Shown here in pieces: positions 1 to 9,353 of a DNA stretch of 64,000 bases. Within the stretch, counting starts at the first letter, position 1, and every line of letters starts with the position of its first letter. Origin of the DNA: NVTR01 sp965237505 (GTDB lineage Bacteria; Pseudomonadota; Alphaproteobacteria; Rhodobacterales; Rhodobacteraceae); assembly GCA_965237505.1 (NCBI GenBank), contig CBDEFR010000004.1, positions 124,001 to 188,000 of the forward strand. Reading direction: 5' to 3'. The notes beneath the pieces are model-generated. The model was not told the DNA's origin, did not search any database, and saw nothing but the letters and a program-made list of their open reading frames with translations. Both the position numbers and the translations under genes were made by a program.

Positions 1-1066
1 CAAACGCATTCGGAACACCGGGCATCGGCCCCAACAGCGGCATGCCGTCCGGCGCATACGGGATCGGGCCGTTGATCACTTTGGATATCCCGGCTTGCCC
101 CAGCAGCGGCACCCGCGCCATAGCATCTTCCATATACCATTCCAGCCGGTCCAGATCGTCAGGAAATAGCTGAAAACTGAAATCCTCGGGCATCGGATCA
201 TCCGGGCTGACCCAATGCGCTTTGCAGTTGCGCTCGTAAGGGCCAAGGTTGAAGCCGTTCTTTTCCTGGCGCAGATAAAACGAGCTGTCGACATCGCGCA
301 GCAACGGCAGTTTGCGGCCCTCGACCTCGGAATAGGCGTCAAGTTCGGCAATTTCTTCAGAAAGCATATACTGATGGCTCATCACCGTCATCGGCACCCG
401 CCGCCCGCCAAAGGGGCGGAACCATTCGCCAACCCGCTGCGCGTAATAGCCAGCGGCGTTGACCACAAACTCGCAGCGAATAGCGCCTTTGCCGGTGGCA
501 ACGATCCACTCGCCATACTCGCGGTTGATGCCGGTGGCCGGTGTGTGGCGCAGCACTCTGGCACCCAGATCACGCGCGCCTTTGGCCAAGGCCTGCGTTA
601 ACTGAGCCGGATCAATGTCGCCGTCCGCCGGGTCGTACAGAGACCCCGCCAGATCATGGGTTTCCAGAAACGGATATCGCTCATTGGTTTCTCTGGGCGA
701 CAGCATTTCGATATCCATGCCCTGATAGCGCCCCATGCTGCAGGCGTGCCGAAATTCCTGCATGCGCTGGCGCGAATGGGCCAGCCGGATCGACCCGGTG
801 ACATGGTAATTCATCGGATAGTCGACCAACCGGCCAAGAGTGCGGTAAAGTTCGGTCGAATAACGCTGCAGGTTCATCGCTGCCCAACTTGTGGAAAACG
901 TTGGCACATTGCCGGCGGCATGCCAGGTTGACCCGGCCGTCAGTTCATTTTTCTCCAACAAAACGCAATCGCTCCAGCCAGCGCGCGCCAGATGGTAAAG
1001 CGACGACGCACCAATGACGCCACCGCCAATGATGACGACGCGGGCAGTTGTGGGGGATTCAGCCAT
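1..1066 (-). CDS. FAD-dependent oxidoreductase, dimethylglycine/sarcosine dehydrogenase-like (3' part beyond window)
   Basis: The frame is open from ATG at 1066 to the window edge, giving about 355 N-terminal residues. Residues 10-20 hold the Rossmann dinucleotide motif VVIIGGGVIGASS. It is followed by GSTWHAAGN, the signature seen in dimethylglycine and sarcosine dehydrogenases around the flavin-binding histidine. The piece ends in the conserved PDGMPLLGP block of the DAO fold. Family members oxidatively demethylate N-methylated glycines and usually carry a C-terminal GcvT-like folate domain, which would lie outside the window. The XRE-cupin regulator starts 22 bp upstream on the same strand, so the two probably form one transcript. 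The exact substrate is not decided by the sequence; dimethylglycine or sarcosine would fit the carnitine/betaine theme further along. Confidence 0.85.
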   Translation of the reverse strand, partial: MAESPTTARVVIIGGGVIGASSLYHLARAGWSDCVLLEKNELTAGSTWHAAGNVPTFSTSWAAMNLQRYSTELYRTLGRLVDYPMNYHVTGSIRLAHSRQRMQEFRHACSMGRYQGMDIEMLSPRETNERYPFLETHDLAGSLYDPADGDIDPAQLTQALAKGARDLGARVLRHTPATGINREYGEWIVATGKGAIRCEFVVNAAGYYAQRVGEWFRPFGGRRVPMTVMSHQYMLSEEIAELDAYSEVEGRKLPLLRDVDSSFYLRQEKNGFNLGPYERNCKAHWVSPDDPMPEDFSFQLFPDDLDRLEWYMEDAMARVPLLGQAGISKVINGPIPYAPDGMPLLGPMPGVPNAF

Positions 1067-1087
1067 CGATGCGCCTTGTTGATCAGG

Positions 1088-1645
1088 TCAGTAGACCGGG
1101 GGAGAAATGACCCATACCGCCACCGCCGGTGAGCTGTAGGGGTTTGACCAGCGCAGGGACTGGCCGCGAATCCGGAAACTGTCGCCGGTCTGGATGGTGA
1201 AGAATTCGCCGTCCAGCCAAATGTCGAGCTGGCCTGAGACCAGATAAGCAACTTCCTGTGTCGGACGGGTCGTCGGAGTTTGGTTTTTTGATCCCGGCAT
1301 GAATGTGGAATGGACCACCTCGAAACTATCGGTCAGATCGGGTGACAGCAATGCCTCGACCAACCCGCCGTCGCGCTCGCCGACAGAGCGCCGGTTTTCG
1401 CTGCGCACGACCCGCCCCATCTCGGCTTCCGGTCCGGTGCTGGTGCCAAAAAACAATGACATCGGCACACCGAATATCTTGGCCATCTTTTTGAGGGTCA
1501 GGTTATCGGGCGTAGAAATATCGCGTTCGACCTGGCTGAGCCACCCGACCGACTTGTCAAGTACGCCTGCCATATCCTCCAGCGTCATCGTGCGGGATTT
1601 GCGCAGGGCGCGCAGGTCAGCGCCAAGGGTGGAAGGGGTGGGCAT
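1088..1645 (-). CDS. XRE-cupin transcriptional regulator
   Basis: 185 aa. Residues 7-65 form an XRE helix-turn-helix (LRALRKSRTMTLEDMA...SVGWLSQVERD), and the C-terminal half is a small cupin domain with the EVAYLVSGQLDIWLDGE strand pattern. This is the PuuR/ClgR-like XRE-cupin architecture, in which the cupin senses a small metabolite. Its position directly before the FAD oxidoreductase suggests it controls that gene and itself. A perfect palindrome sits about 30 bp upstream of the start codon (separate entry). The ligand is unknown. Confidence 0.85.
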   Translation of the reverse strand: MPTPSTLGADLRALRKSRTMTLEDMAGVLDKSVGWLSQVERDISTPDNLTLKKMAKIFGVPMSLFFGTSTGPEAEMGRVVRSENRRSVGERDGGLVEALLSPDLTDSFEVVHSTFMPGSKNQTPTTRPTQEVAYLVSGQLDIWLDGEFFTIQTGDSFRIRGQSLRWSNPYSSPAVAVWVISPPVY

Positions 1646-1655
1646 CGGCGGCTCG

Positions 1656-1697
1656 CGTGAAAAAACTCACTGCATTTTCACGAAATTTCCGTGAAAA
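1656..1697. promoter_or_regulatory. candidate operator of the XRE-cupin regulator
   Basis: TTTTCACG (1675-1682) and CGTGAAAA (1690-1697) form perfect 8-bp inverted arms around a 7-bp spacer. A third half-site, CGTGAAAA, lies at 1656-1663. The group sits 11-52 bp upstream of the regulator's start codon, where an autoregulatory operator or promoter is expected. The assignment to this regulator is inference from position. Confidence 0.5.
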
Positions 1698-1730
1698 AGT
1701 CAACGAATTTTTCATGCGCCCGCGCGCCTG

Positions 1731-1819
1731 TTCCAAATGTTTAAAATATCCCCGCCGGAGGCAGCCCGAGCCCGGATTTAATCCGGGGCGAGATCAAAAT
1801 CTTAGCGCCGAAGGCGCTG
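1731..1819 (-). terminator. 3' end of the taurine/sulfite operon: hairpins plus recurrent intergenic element
   Basis: Read on the minus strand after the soeC stop, there is first a hairpin AGCGCC-TTC-GGCGCT (1819-1805) followed by a weakly T-rich stretch. Next comes a second perfect hairpin, CCCGGATT-A-AATCCGGG (1786-1770). Last is one arm of the recurrent element GCCTCCGGCGGGGATATTT (1762-1744). Together these would end transcription before the next gene. The run of Ts is short, so simple intrinsic termination is not certain. Confidence 0.5.
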
Positions 1820-1827
1820 CAACTGGA

Positions 1828-2719
1828 TCAGCGTTTGTCGTAGTAGAGTCCGACTACATGTTCGGCCTCAGCAAAAAACAGCCAGCGCGCAATGAACAGC
1901 CCGGTGATATGGAGCGCAATGGCGGCGACAGCAATGACGTGCCCTGACTGAGTGACTGCCAGCATCAGCGCAGGCAAGATGCTGGCGCACAACAGCGCAA
2001 TGATGCGAAGCCGAGTGCCGTGTTTGCGGGCCACCACGAAAACCATTTCCCGGAGCAGATAATTGGTTCCGGTGTGTGGCGGTTCAAATTGTCTTGCCTT
2101 GCCGATCCGCCCTAATCCGGTGGCGGTTTCGATGGTGTGGGCGCGGGCCGCAAATCGTTGATCGGCGAAATGCCAGACCACATACTGGATCGCGCCGCAG
2201 ATCAGCAGCAGAATGGCGGCAATCTTGAGTTGCCCGGCCAGCAGCGCGCCGCCGGAAACCGAATAACAGAAGAAAATCAAAGGTGTCGTCGGATGGTTCC
2301 AGCGCGGCACCGCTTTGATCTGGGTGTAGATCATCGAAGTGGTGAACACGGTGAGCATGCAAAGTGCCGCCCCCAGCCAGCCCAGAATCGCAATCCGCAC
2401 GCCAAAGAATATTGCGCCGATGGCGTAGATCGCCATGACCAGCAGCGCGACGACAGCGCTCCAGCTCTCGCGGGACAGCCAGCTGCTGCGCCACTGACTG
2501 AAGGCCTTGAGCGCACGCTGCGGGTTTCCCAGGTGGAAAGTCGAGGCCATCAGCCCGCCGACAGAAAGCGCGAAGGCTATGACAAGCCGCCAGACCGAAA
2601 TAAAACCCAAGCGCGACGCGACCTGTGACCTCGGGCCGCCCGATGCCGAGCCAGGCCAAGAGGCCGAAGCCGAGGCCGGAGAGTGCGGTGAACAGGATGA
2701 CCGAGGCTGCCGGGTGCAT
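1828..2719 (-). pseudogene. soeC: SoeC/DmsC-type membrane anchor subunit, frameshifted
   Basis: Membrane anchor of a DMSO-reductase-family complex that passes electrons from sulfite to the quinone pool. The N-terminus (start 2719, MHPAASVILFTALSG, first membrane segment) is in one frame up to about 2615. The rest, including the diagnostic ASTFHLGNPQRALKAFSQWR and several further hydrophobic helices to 1828, is in another. The homologous join falls near VTGRVAL/GFISVWR, so a single-base indel near 2600-2620 breaks the gene. Its start overlaps the soeB stop (TGATG). With the frame restored it would be about 297 aa, normal for the family. Either the complex has lost its anchor or this is a sequencing error. 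Confidence 0.8.
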
Positions 2720-3492
2720 CAGTTGGTCGCCTTCCTGGCGGCACCCGGCAGGGTGTCGAGTGCGCGATCCAGCCAGCCCAGAAACCCTGCCGGTTCTGCA
2801 GCGACAGGTTCCAGAAAAGGCGCAAGAATATCAATCGCATCCTCGACATCCTTGGGTCGGGGCGGCAGGTATTTGTTCACCGGTTTGGTGCCCAGTTCGG
2901 GCATCAGGTCATAGCCGCCACGCTCGGCCACCAACTGGCTGACTTCGCTGTCAGTATCGCCGAGATCGCCGAAATGACGGGCGTTGGATGGGCAGGTGCG
3001 CACGCAGGCGGGCACCCGGTCTTCTTCTGGTAAGTTGTTGTTATATATACGATCCACGCAAAGGGTGCATTTCTTCATCACGCCTGCGGTCGGGTCCATT
3101 TCGCGCGCGCCATAAGGGCAGGCCCAGGCGCACAAACCGCAGCCGATGCATGCGCTTTCGTTGACCAGAACGATGCCGTCTTCGGCGCGCTTGTAACTTG
3201 CCCCGGTCGGGCAGACCGTCACGCAGGGCGCATCTTCGCAATGCAGGCAGGATTTCGGGAAGTGCACGGTTTGCGCAAGTCCTTGTTCTGGCTGCACTTC
3301 GTAGGTGTGGATGCGGTTCAGAAAGGTGCCGGACGGATCGGCGCCATAGGCATCGATGTCGCTGAGCGGGGCACCATAGTTTTCGGTGTTCCAGCCTTTG
3401 CAGGAAATCACGCAGGCATGGCAGCCGACGCAGGTATCAAGGTCGATGACGAGGCCGAGTTTGCGCACGGTGCTGGCGGGCAGCTGGGTCAT
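2719..3492 (-). CDS. soeB: SoeB-type ferredoxin subunit, four [4Fe-4S] clusters
   Basis: 257 aa, no signal peptide. It has four cysteine clusters typical of DmsB/SoeB electron-transfer subunits: CVGCHACVISC near residue 18, CLHCEDAPCVTVCP near 80, CIGCGLCAWACP near 115, and CTLCVDR...CVRTCP near 140-165. It would carry electrons from the SoeA molybdopterin/Fe-S centre to the membrane anchor. It follows soeA after a 76-bp gap and its stop overlaps the soeC start. All cluster ligands look present, so this subunit is intact although soeC is frameshifted. Confidence 0.93.
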   Translation of the reverse strand: MTQLPASTVRKLGLVIDLDTCVGCHACVISCKGWNTENYGAPLSDIDAYGADPSGTFLNRIHTYEVQPEQGLAQTVHFPKSCLHCEDAPCVTVCPTGASYKRAEDGIVLVNESACIGCGLCAWACPYGAREMDPTAGVMKKCTLCVDRIYNNNLPEEDRVPACVRTCPSNARHFGDLGDTDSEVSQLVAERGGYDLMPELGTKPVNKYLPPRPKDVEDAIDILAPFLEPVAAEPAGFLGWLDRALDTLPGAARKATN

Positions 3493-3502
3493 TTTTGGCC
3501 CC

Positions 3503-3527
3503 GTTCTTTAAACTCTTTAAAGAGTTT
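3503..3527. promoter_or_regulatory. 18-bp perfect palindrome in the soeA-soeB gap
   Basis: AAACTCTTTAAAGAGTTT (3510-3527) is a perfect palindrome in the intercistronic gap. The overlapping minus-strand motif AGTTTAAAGAAC (3514-3503) ends 10 bp before the soeB ATG. The same 12-mer occurs 8 bp before the rimP start. It may act in ribosome loading, mRNA processing or protein binding; nothing in the sequence decides which. Confidence 0.35.
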
Positions 3528-3568
3528 TGACCCCTGTGTTGCAACTCTTACAACATGAAAAACGCTGA

Positions 3569-6388
3569 TCATTTGGCCACTTTCCAGTTCAGATTTTTTG
3601 GCCCGCGCGCAACCGCGGATTTGATCGGCGGAAAGGCGGGTTGCGATTCGACCGGTGGCTCGGTTTTTTCGATTCGCACACGCAGATCGAACCAGGCCGC
3701 CTGGCCGGTGATTGGATCGGAATTGTTCCAGCGCAAGCCGTCACCTTTGGGTGGCATCAGTTCGTGGATCAGGTGGTTGAGCAGAAAGCCCCTGGTCGCT
3801 TCGGGCGCGGCCTGGTCCAGCGCCCAGGCGCCTTTGCGTTTGCCGATCGCATTCCAGGTCCAGACGGTGTTTGGGTTCAGCGCCGCCTGATGCGCCACCG
3901 GCACCACAATCTCGCCGTGCGGAGAGCTCACCCGCGCCCAGTCACCATCCTTGAAACTGTTCGCCTGCCAGACCTTGGTGGGCACATAAAGCGAGTTGGT
4001 GCCGTGCACTTGGCGCAGCCAGGCGTTTTGCGAACCCCAGCTGTGATACATCGCCATCGGGCGTTGGGTGAGCGCGTGGAGCGGGTAGTCGTCAGCGCCT
4101 TCGACAGCACTTGGATACCAGATCGGCAGCGGGTCCATCGCACGCCTGACCGGTTCGCGCAGGTGCTCGGGGGGCTGGCGGATGCCATTGCCTTCGGCGG
4201 CCAACTGGAATTTGCGCATCGGTTCGACGTAGAGCTGGAACAGGTAGGGTTGCGGGGTATCAAAGATGCCCATCGCAACTGCCCAGTTCTGATAGGCCCG
4301 GTTCCAGGGTTTGTAGTAACTGGCGTCTTCGGGGATGTGCTCGACAAAGAAACCGCCGTTTTCGATATAGCGGCTGAGTTGGTCAGGGTTCGCGTCACCG
4401 CGCCCGACCTGGTCGCCTTTTTTGCCACGAAAGCCCGCCAGCGGCCCGATACCGGGGCGGCGCATGTGGTTCACCATATAGTCGGCATAGTCCTTGTAGG
4501 TGGCCGAGCCGTCGTCGTTGATGAAGCCGGGCAGTTCAAGCCGCGCACCCAGATCGCAGAGCACCGACTGAAAGCCGCGCACGTCCCGGTCAGGCTCGAT
4601 CACCGGCCAGCGGATCGCGTCGGCGGCGGCGTCGGCTTCGCTTATCGGGCGGTCCAGCAGCGAGATACAGTCGTGCCGTTCCAGATAGGTGGTGTCGGGC
4701 AGGATCAGGTCGGCGTAGGCGACCATTTCAGAAGCGTAGGCATCGGAATAGATGATGTTGGGGATCACATAGTCGCCGGCCTCGTCGGTATCGGTGAGCA
4801 TCTTGATGACGCTGGCCGGGTTCATCGCCGAATTCCACGACATGTTCGCCATATACATGAACAGCGTGTCGATCTTGTAGGGATCGCCGGCGTGGGCGTT
4901 GCTGATCACCATGTGCATCAGGCCGTGGCTGGACATTGGGTTTTCCCAGGTAAATGCCTTGTCGATGCGGGCCGGGGTGCCGTCAGCTTGCAAGAGCAGG
5001 TCTTCGGGGCCTTGCACAAAGCCCAGGTGCGGTCCGTTCAGCGGGCTGTTTGGGGTGGATTTTGCGTGCGGTCTTGGATGAGCTTCGGCGGGTTTGGGGT
5101 AGGGCGGTTTGAAGCGGAAACCGCCGGGAACTTCGACCGAGCCGAGCAGAATTTGCAGCACATGCAGGGCGCGGCAGGTCTGGAAACCGTTGGCGTGGGC
5201 CGAAATGCCGCGCATGGCGTGAAAGCTGACCGGGCGGCCGGTCATGGACGGGTGCGTTTCACCGCGAAAATCTGTCCACTCTATCGGCAGCTCAAAGCTC
5301 TCGTTGAACGCGACGTGGGCAAGTTCGGCGGCGATCCGGCGGATGGTGTCGGCGGGGATACCGCAACGGTCGGCGACCGCGTCGGGGGCGTATTCGTCGG
5401 CCAGGTAGCGTTCGGCCAGGTGCTGGAAAACGCTGCGATAGGTGATGCCGGCCTTGCGGAAATGGCCCGCCAGGTCCGGTTGCACGCCGTGCGCGTCGAA
5501 CGCCACCTGTTTGCCGCTTGTTCGGTCGATGACCAGCGGTTTGCCGTCCGCATCACGCAGGAACAGCCCGTGTTCGGGGCTTTTGGGGTCTTCGTTGAGC
5601 AGCACCGGGGCGTTGGTGAAGCGGGCAAGATAGTCCAGGTCATTTTTGCCCGCCTTCAGCAATTCATGGACCAGCGCCAGGATAAACAGACCATCGGTGC
5701 CGGGCGTGATGCCGAGCCATTCATCGGCGATGGCGTTATAGCCGGTGCGGATCGGGTTGACGCCGATGATCTTGGCGCCGCGCGCCTTGAGCTTGCCGAG
5801 GCCGATCTTGATCGGGTTGGAGTCGTGATCCTCGGCGACGCCGAAGATCATGAACAGCTTGGTGTGGTCCCAGTCGGGCTGGCCGAATTCCCAGAACGCC
5901 CCACCAATAGTGTAGATGCCGGCGGTGGCCATGTTGACCGAGCAAAACCCGCCGTGGGCGGCGTAGTTCGGGGTGCCGTAGGCCTGCGCCCAATAGGCCG
6001 TAAAGGACTGCGACTGATCACGCCCGGTGAAAAAGGCGAGTTTTTCGGGGGCGTTATCGCGGATTGGTTTGAGCAGGGCGGTGGCGATTTCAAGCGCCTC
6101 GTCCCATGAGATTTCTTCGAACTCACCCGATCCACGCGGGCCAGTGCGTTTCAAGGGCGCGCGCAGGCGTGACGGCGCGTTGATCTGCATGATGCCCGCC
6201 GAACCCTTGGCACAAAGCACGCCCTTGTTCACCGGATGATCGCGGTTGCCTTCGATATAGGCGACGCGCCCGTCCTTCATGTGGACGTTGATGCCGCAGC
6301 GGCAGGCGCACATGTAGCAGGTGGTCTGGCGGACCTCATCGGAGACCTTGGGCGAGGTGTCCAGTTCGGGCTGCACGGGTTTAATCAT
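3569..6388 (-). CDS. soeA: SoeA-type molybdopterin sulfite dehydrogenase, catalytic subunit
   Basis: 939 aa, the large Mo-bisMGD subunit of a DMSO-reductase-family enzyme. It oxidises sulfite from the Xsc reaction to sulfate in the cytoplasm. The N-terminal [4Fe-4S] motif is C24-x2-C27-x3-C31 with a fourth cysteine at C59 (GVLCAKG). Molybdopterin and dinucleotide-binding domains follow, including GTPNYAAHGGFCSVN, with a C-terminal MGD-binding domain (about 800-930). There is no twin-arginine signal, as expected for the cytoplasmic SoeABC rather than a periplasmic DMSO or polysulfide reductase. The gene follows ackA by 68 bp within the taurine operon, which supports the sulfite role. Other CISM oxidoreductases are possible from the protein alone. 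Confidence 0.88.
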   Translation of the reverse strand: MIKPVQPELDTSPKVSDEVRQTTCYMCACRCGINVHMKDGRVAYIEGNRDHPVNKGVLCAKGSAGIMQINAPSRLRAPLKRTGPRGSGEFEEISWDEALEIATALLKPIRDNAPEKLAFFTGRDQSQSFTAYWAQAYGTPNYAAHGGFCSVNMATAGIYTIGGAFWEFGQPDWDHTKLFMIFGVAEDHDSNPIKIGLGKLKARGAKIIGVNPIRTGYNAIADEWLGITPGTDGLFILALVHELLKAGKNDLDYLARFTNAPVLLNEDPKSPEHGLFLRDADGKPLVIDRTSGKQVAFDAHGVQPDLAGHFRKAGITYRSVFQHLAERYLADEYAPDAVADRCGIPADTIRRIAAELAHVAFNESFELPIEWTDFRGETHPSMTGRPVSFHAMRGISAHANGFQTCRALHVLQILLGSVEVPGGFRFKPPYPKPAEAHPRPHAKSTPNSPLNGPHLGFVQGPEDLLLQADGTPARIDKAFTWENPMSSHGLMHMVISNAHAGDPYKIDTLFMYMANMSWNSAMNPASVIKMLTDTDEAGDYVIPNIIYSDAYASEMVAYADLILPDTTYLERHDCISLLDRPISEADAAADAIRWPVIEPDRDVRGFQSVLCDLGARLELPGFINDDGSATYKDYADYMVNHMRRPGIGPLAGFRGKKGDQVGRGDANPDQLSRYIENGGFFVEHIPEDASYYKPWNRAYQNWAVAMGIFDTPQPYLFQLYVEPMRKFQLAAEGNGIRQPPEHLREPVRRAMDPLPIWYPSAVEGADDYPLHALTQRPMAMYHSWGSQNAWLRQVHGTNSLYVPTKVWQANSFKDGDWARVSSPHGEIVVPVAHQAALNPNTVWTWNAIGKRKGAWALDQAAPEATRGFLLNHLIHELMPPKGDGLRWNNSDPITGQAAWFDLRVRIEKTEPPVESQPAFPPIKSAVARGPKNLNWKVAK

Positions 6389-6456
6389 CGAAGAGTTCTC
6401 TCAGGCCGTCGGTGTCTGCATTTTATTCTATTTTCTGCATATGTTCGAGGGTTATT

Positions 6457-7578
6457 TCAGCCCGTGTCGCCATCGCCCAGCACGTCGCGGGCGTTTTGCG
6501 CGATCTGGCGTTCTTCGGCGGCTGGGACGATGTGGACGGCGGTGGCGGGAACCCCGGTCCAGTCGAGCAGGTCTGTGATGCGGCTCTGCACCGGGGCGGC
6601 GTTTTCACCGATGCCGCCGGTGAAAGCGAAGGCGTCCACCCCGCCCAGGGCCGCGATCATTGATCCGGCATGCCGCGCGGCCCAGTAGCAGAAATGCTCG
6701 ATGGCGAATTTTGCCTCGGCACTGTCGCGGGCGAGCAGGGCGGCCATGTCTGAGGTTTCACCGGAAAGCGCGTAAAGGCCGGATTTTTCGTTCAGGGTTG
6801 CAAGCACGCTGTCGGCGTCGCTTTCCTTGACCAACCTAAGCACCGCGCCTGCGTCAATACTGCCCGAGCGGGTGCCCATTGTCAGCCCTTCCAGCGGCGA
6901 ATAGCCCATGGTGGTGGCGACGGACTGGCCGTTGTTGATGGCGCAGATGCTGGCGCCGTTGCCAAGGTGGAATGCCAACAGTTTTTCGGGAAGCGGGGCG
7001 CCGGTTTCTTGGGTAAAATTCGCGACAAGGCTTTGGTAGCTCAGCCCATGAAAGCCAAAGCGGCGAATGTGGGATTTGTGCCAGCCATTGGGCACAGCGT
7101 ACCGGGTGGCCACATCCGGGTTTGTGGCATGAAATCCCGTATCAAAACTGGCATACTGCGGCAGATCAGGGGCCAGATTGGCAATAAATTCGATCGCCTG
7201 TATATTGTGGGGATTGTGCAAGGGGGCCAGCGGGATACAGGCCTGAATTTGTGCCAACACCGCTGGCGTTATGCGCATCGGTTGGCTCAGACCGGTGCCG
7301 CCGTGGACAACCCGGTGCGCGGCGGCGGAAAGTCTGTGCAGCGCCACGCCTTTATCTGCCAGCGCAGCCAGAATCGCCGTCAGCGCGGCCCCGTGATCGG
7401 GAATATCCAGCATTTGTTTCTGGCCGTCCGTTTTAAGGTACGAGTCGCCCTTTATTTCACCGGCAAGGCCCGAGGTTAGTTCCCTTAATCGGCCGTCAAA
7501 TACTGCGAATTTGATCGAGGAGGAACCGGCGTTGATCACCAGAATCGGGCCTGCGCCGGTTCTTTTCATCTGCGTCAC
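6457..7578 (-). CDS. ackA: acetate kinase
   Basis: 373 aa, slightly short of the usual 400. It shows the ASKHA phosphotransferase motifs: VINAGSSSIKFAVF (residues 15-28), AHRVVHGG, FDTGFHATNP (catalytic Asp region), HLGNGASICAINNG, and FTGGIGENA near the C-terminus. It converts acetyl phosphate plus ADP to acetate plus ATP. Its start overlaps the xsc stop (ATGA), so it is translationally coupled to the enzyme that makes acetyl phosphate. In most described taurine clusters phosphotransacetylase (Pta) fills this place, so this arrangement gains ATP directly and leaves acetate to be activated elsewhere. Confidence 0.95.
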   Translation of the reverse strand: MTQMKRTGAGPILVINAGSSSIKFAVFDGRLRELTSGLAGEIKGDSYLKTDGQKQMLDIPDHGAALTAILAALADKGVALHRLSAAAHRVVHGGTGLSQPMRITPAVLAQIQACIPLAPLHNPHNIQAIEFIANLAPDLPQYASFDTGFHATNPDVATRYAVPNGWHKSHIRRFGFHGLSYQSLVANFTQETGAPLPEKLLAFHLGNGASICAINNGQSVATTMGYSPLEGLTMGTRSGSIDAGAVLRLVKESDADSVLATLNEKSGLYALSGETSDMAALLARDSAEAKFAIEHFCYWAARHAGSMIAALGGVDAFAFTGGIGENAAPVQSRITDLLDWTGVPATAVHIVPAAEERQIAQNARDVLGDGDTG

Positions 7579-9353
7579 GCGCCTTGCTGCGGGCGCATGT
7601 CGGCCGGGTCAATGCCTGCGACTTGCACCGGGGTTTTCATCGCGTCGCGGCGGAACGGTTCGCCGAGTTCCTGGTTGATCATCGCTTCAACCACGGTGGT
7701 CTTGCCGTGCTCCATCTGGTCGCTGATGGCAATGCGCAGGGCTTGGGTCAGCTCAGCCATCGTGCGCGCCACGACGCCCTGCAATCCGCAGGCCTTGGCA
7801 AGGGCTGCATAGCTGGTTTCTTCGCCCAGTTCGGTGCCGACGAAATTGTCGGCGTACCAGAGCGTCGAATTGCGCTTTTCGGCGCCCCATTGGTAGTTGC
7901 GGAACACCACTTGCGTTATGGCTGGCCATTCGGGGCGCCCGATGGCGGTCAGTTCGGCCACAGCAATGCCAAACGCGCCGTCGCCGGAAAACCCGACAAC
8001 CGGCACATCCGGGCAGGCAATCTTGGCGCCGATCACGCTTGGTAGGCCGTACCCGCAGGGACCGAACAGGCCGGGCGACAGGTATTTGCGCCCGGCCTCG
8101 AAGGTCGGGTAGGCGTTGCCGATGGCGCAGTTGTTGCCGATGTCGGAACTGATGATTGCTTCGCGCGGCAGGGCCGCCTGAATGGCCCGCCAGGCTTTGC
8201 GCGGGCTGAGCCAGTCGGGCTTGGCGGCGCGGGCGCGTTGATTCCAGGTGGTGCCGGGATCGTCCTCTTCGTGATCCATCGAGGTGAGTTCCTGCGCCCA
8301 GGCTGATTTTGTCTTTGCGATCACGTCACTGCGTTCTTTGCGCCCGTTGTCGCCAGCGCTGTCTGTGAGCTGCTCAAGTATCGAGGTGGCAACCATATTG
8401 GCGTCGCCGGTGATGCCGACGCTGACCGGCTTGGTCAGACCGATCCGGTCCGGATTGATGTCGACCTGAATGATCGCGGCATCCTTGGGCCAGTAATCAT
8501 TGCCATAGCCCGGCAGGGTCGAGAACGGGTTCAGACGGGTGCCGAGCGCCAGCACCACGTCGGCGCGCGAAATCAGTTCCATCGCCGCCTTTGAGCCATT
8601 GTAGCCCAGAGGCCCGGCAAACAGCGGGTGGTTGCCGGGAAATGCGTCATTGTGCTGATAGCCACAACACACCGGCGCGCCAAGCCGTTCGGCGAGCGCT
8701 TGGCTGGCCGCAATCGCGCCGCCCAGAACCACGCCGGCACCGTTTACGATCACCGGGAATTTGGCCGATGACAACAGATCGGCGGCCCTGCTTATTGCTT
8801 CCCCACCACCGCCAGGCCGTTCAAAGCAAACGATTTCAGGCATTTCGATATCGATAACCTGGGTCCAGACATCGCGCGGGATATTCATCTGCGCCGGCGC
8901 GCTGGCGCGGTGTGCGTTCATGATCACCCGGTTCAGCACTTCGGCGACGCGGGCCGGGTCGCGCAGTTCTTCCTGATAGGCGACCATGTCTTCAAACAGC
9001 GCCATTTGCGCGACTTCCTGAAAGCCGCCCTGACCGATGGTCTTGTTGGCGGCCTGCGGGGTGATCAGCAACAGCGGCGTGTGGTTCCAGTAGGCGGTTT
9101 TGACCGGGGTGACGAAATTGGTGATGCCGGGGCCGTTCTGGGCGATCATCATGCTCATCTTGCCGCAGGCCCGTGTGAAGCCGTCGGCCATCATCCCGCC
9201 CGAGCCTTCGTGGGCGCAGTCCCAGAAGGTGATCCCGGCTTTGGTGAAGATATCCGAAATCGGCATGAAGGCCGACCCGATAATGCCAAATACATGTTCG
9301 ATGCCGTGCATTTGCAGCACTTTGACAAAGGCTTCTTCGGTGGTCATTTTCAT
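7575..9353 (-). CDS. xsc: sulfoacetaldehyde acetyltransferase
   Basis: 592 aa, a ThDP enzyme that splits sulfoacetaldehyde with phosphate into acetyl phosphate and sulfite. The N-terminal pyrimidine domain starts MTTEEAFVKVLQMHGIEHVFGIIG and contains the activating glutamate context CAHEGSGGMMADGF. The C-terminal diphosphate domain has GDGAFGIAVAELTAIGR. Length matches characterised Xsc proteins. It lies between tpa upstream and ackA downstream on one strand, which is the genetic context that separates Xsc from acetolactate synthase-like relatives. No lesions seen. Confidence 0.95.
   Translation of the reverse strand: MKMTTEEAFVKVLQMHGIEHVFGIIGSAFMPISDIFTKAGITFWDCAHEGSGGMMADGFTRACGKMSMMIAQNGPGITNFVTPVKTAYWNHTPLLLITPQAANKTIGQGGFQEVAQMALFEDMVAYQEELRDPARVAEVLNRVIMNAHRASAPAQMNIPRDVWTQVIDIEMPEIVCFERPGGGGEAISRAADLLSSAKFPVIVNGAGVVLGGAIAASQALAERLGAPVCCGYQHNDAFPGNHPLFAGPLGYNGSKAAMELISRADVVLALGTRLNPFSTLPGYGNDYWPKDAAIIQVDINPDRIGLTKPVSVGITGDANMVATSILEQLTDSAGDNGRKERSDVIAKTKSAWAQELTSMDHEEDDPGTTWNQRARAAKPDWLSPRKAWRAIQAALPREAIISSDIGNNCAIGNAYPTFEAGRKYLSPGLFGPCGYGLPSVIGAKIACPDVPVVGFSGDGAFGIAVAELTAIGRPEWPAITQVVFRNYQWGAEKRNSTLWYADNFVGTELGEETSYAALAKACGLQGVVARTMAELTQALRIAISDQMEHGKTTVVEAMINQELGEPFRRDAMKTPVQVAGIDPADMRPQQGA

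Noticed and set aside
3641..6109. 822-codon plus-strand ORF opposite soeA
   Set aside because: It is the antisense shadow of a GC-rich, strongly codon-biased gene. The minus-strand product has complete family motifs while the plus-strand product matches nothing I know.
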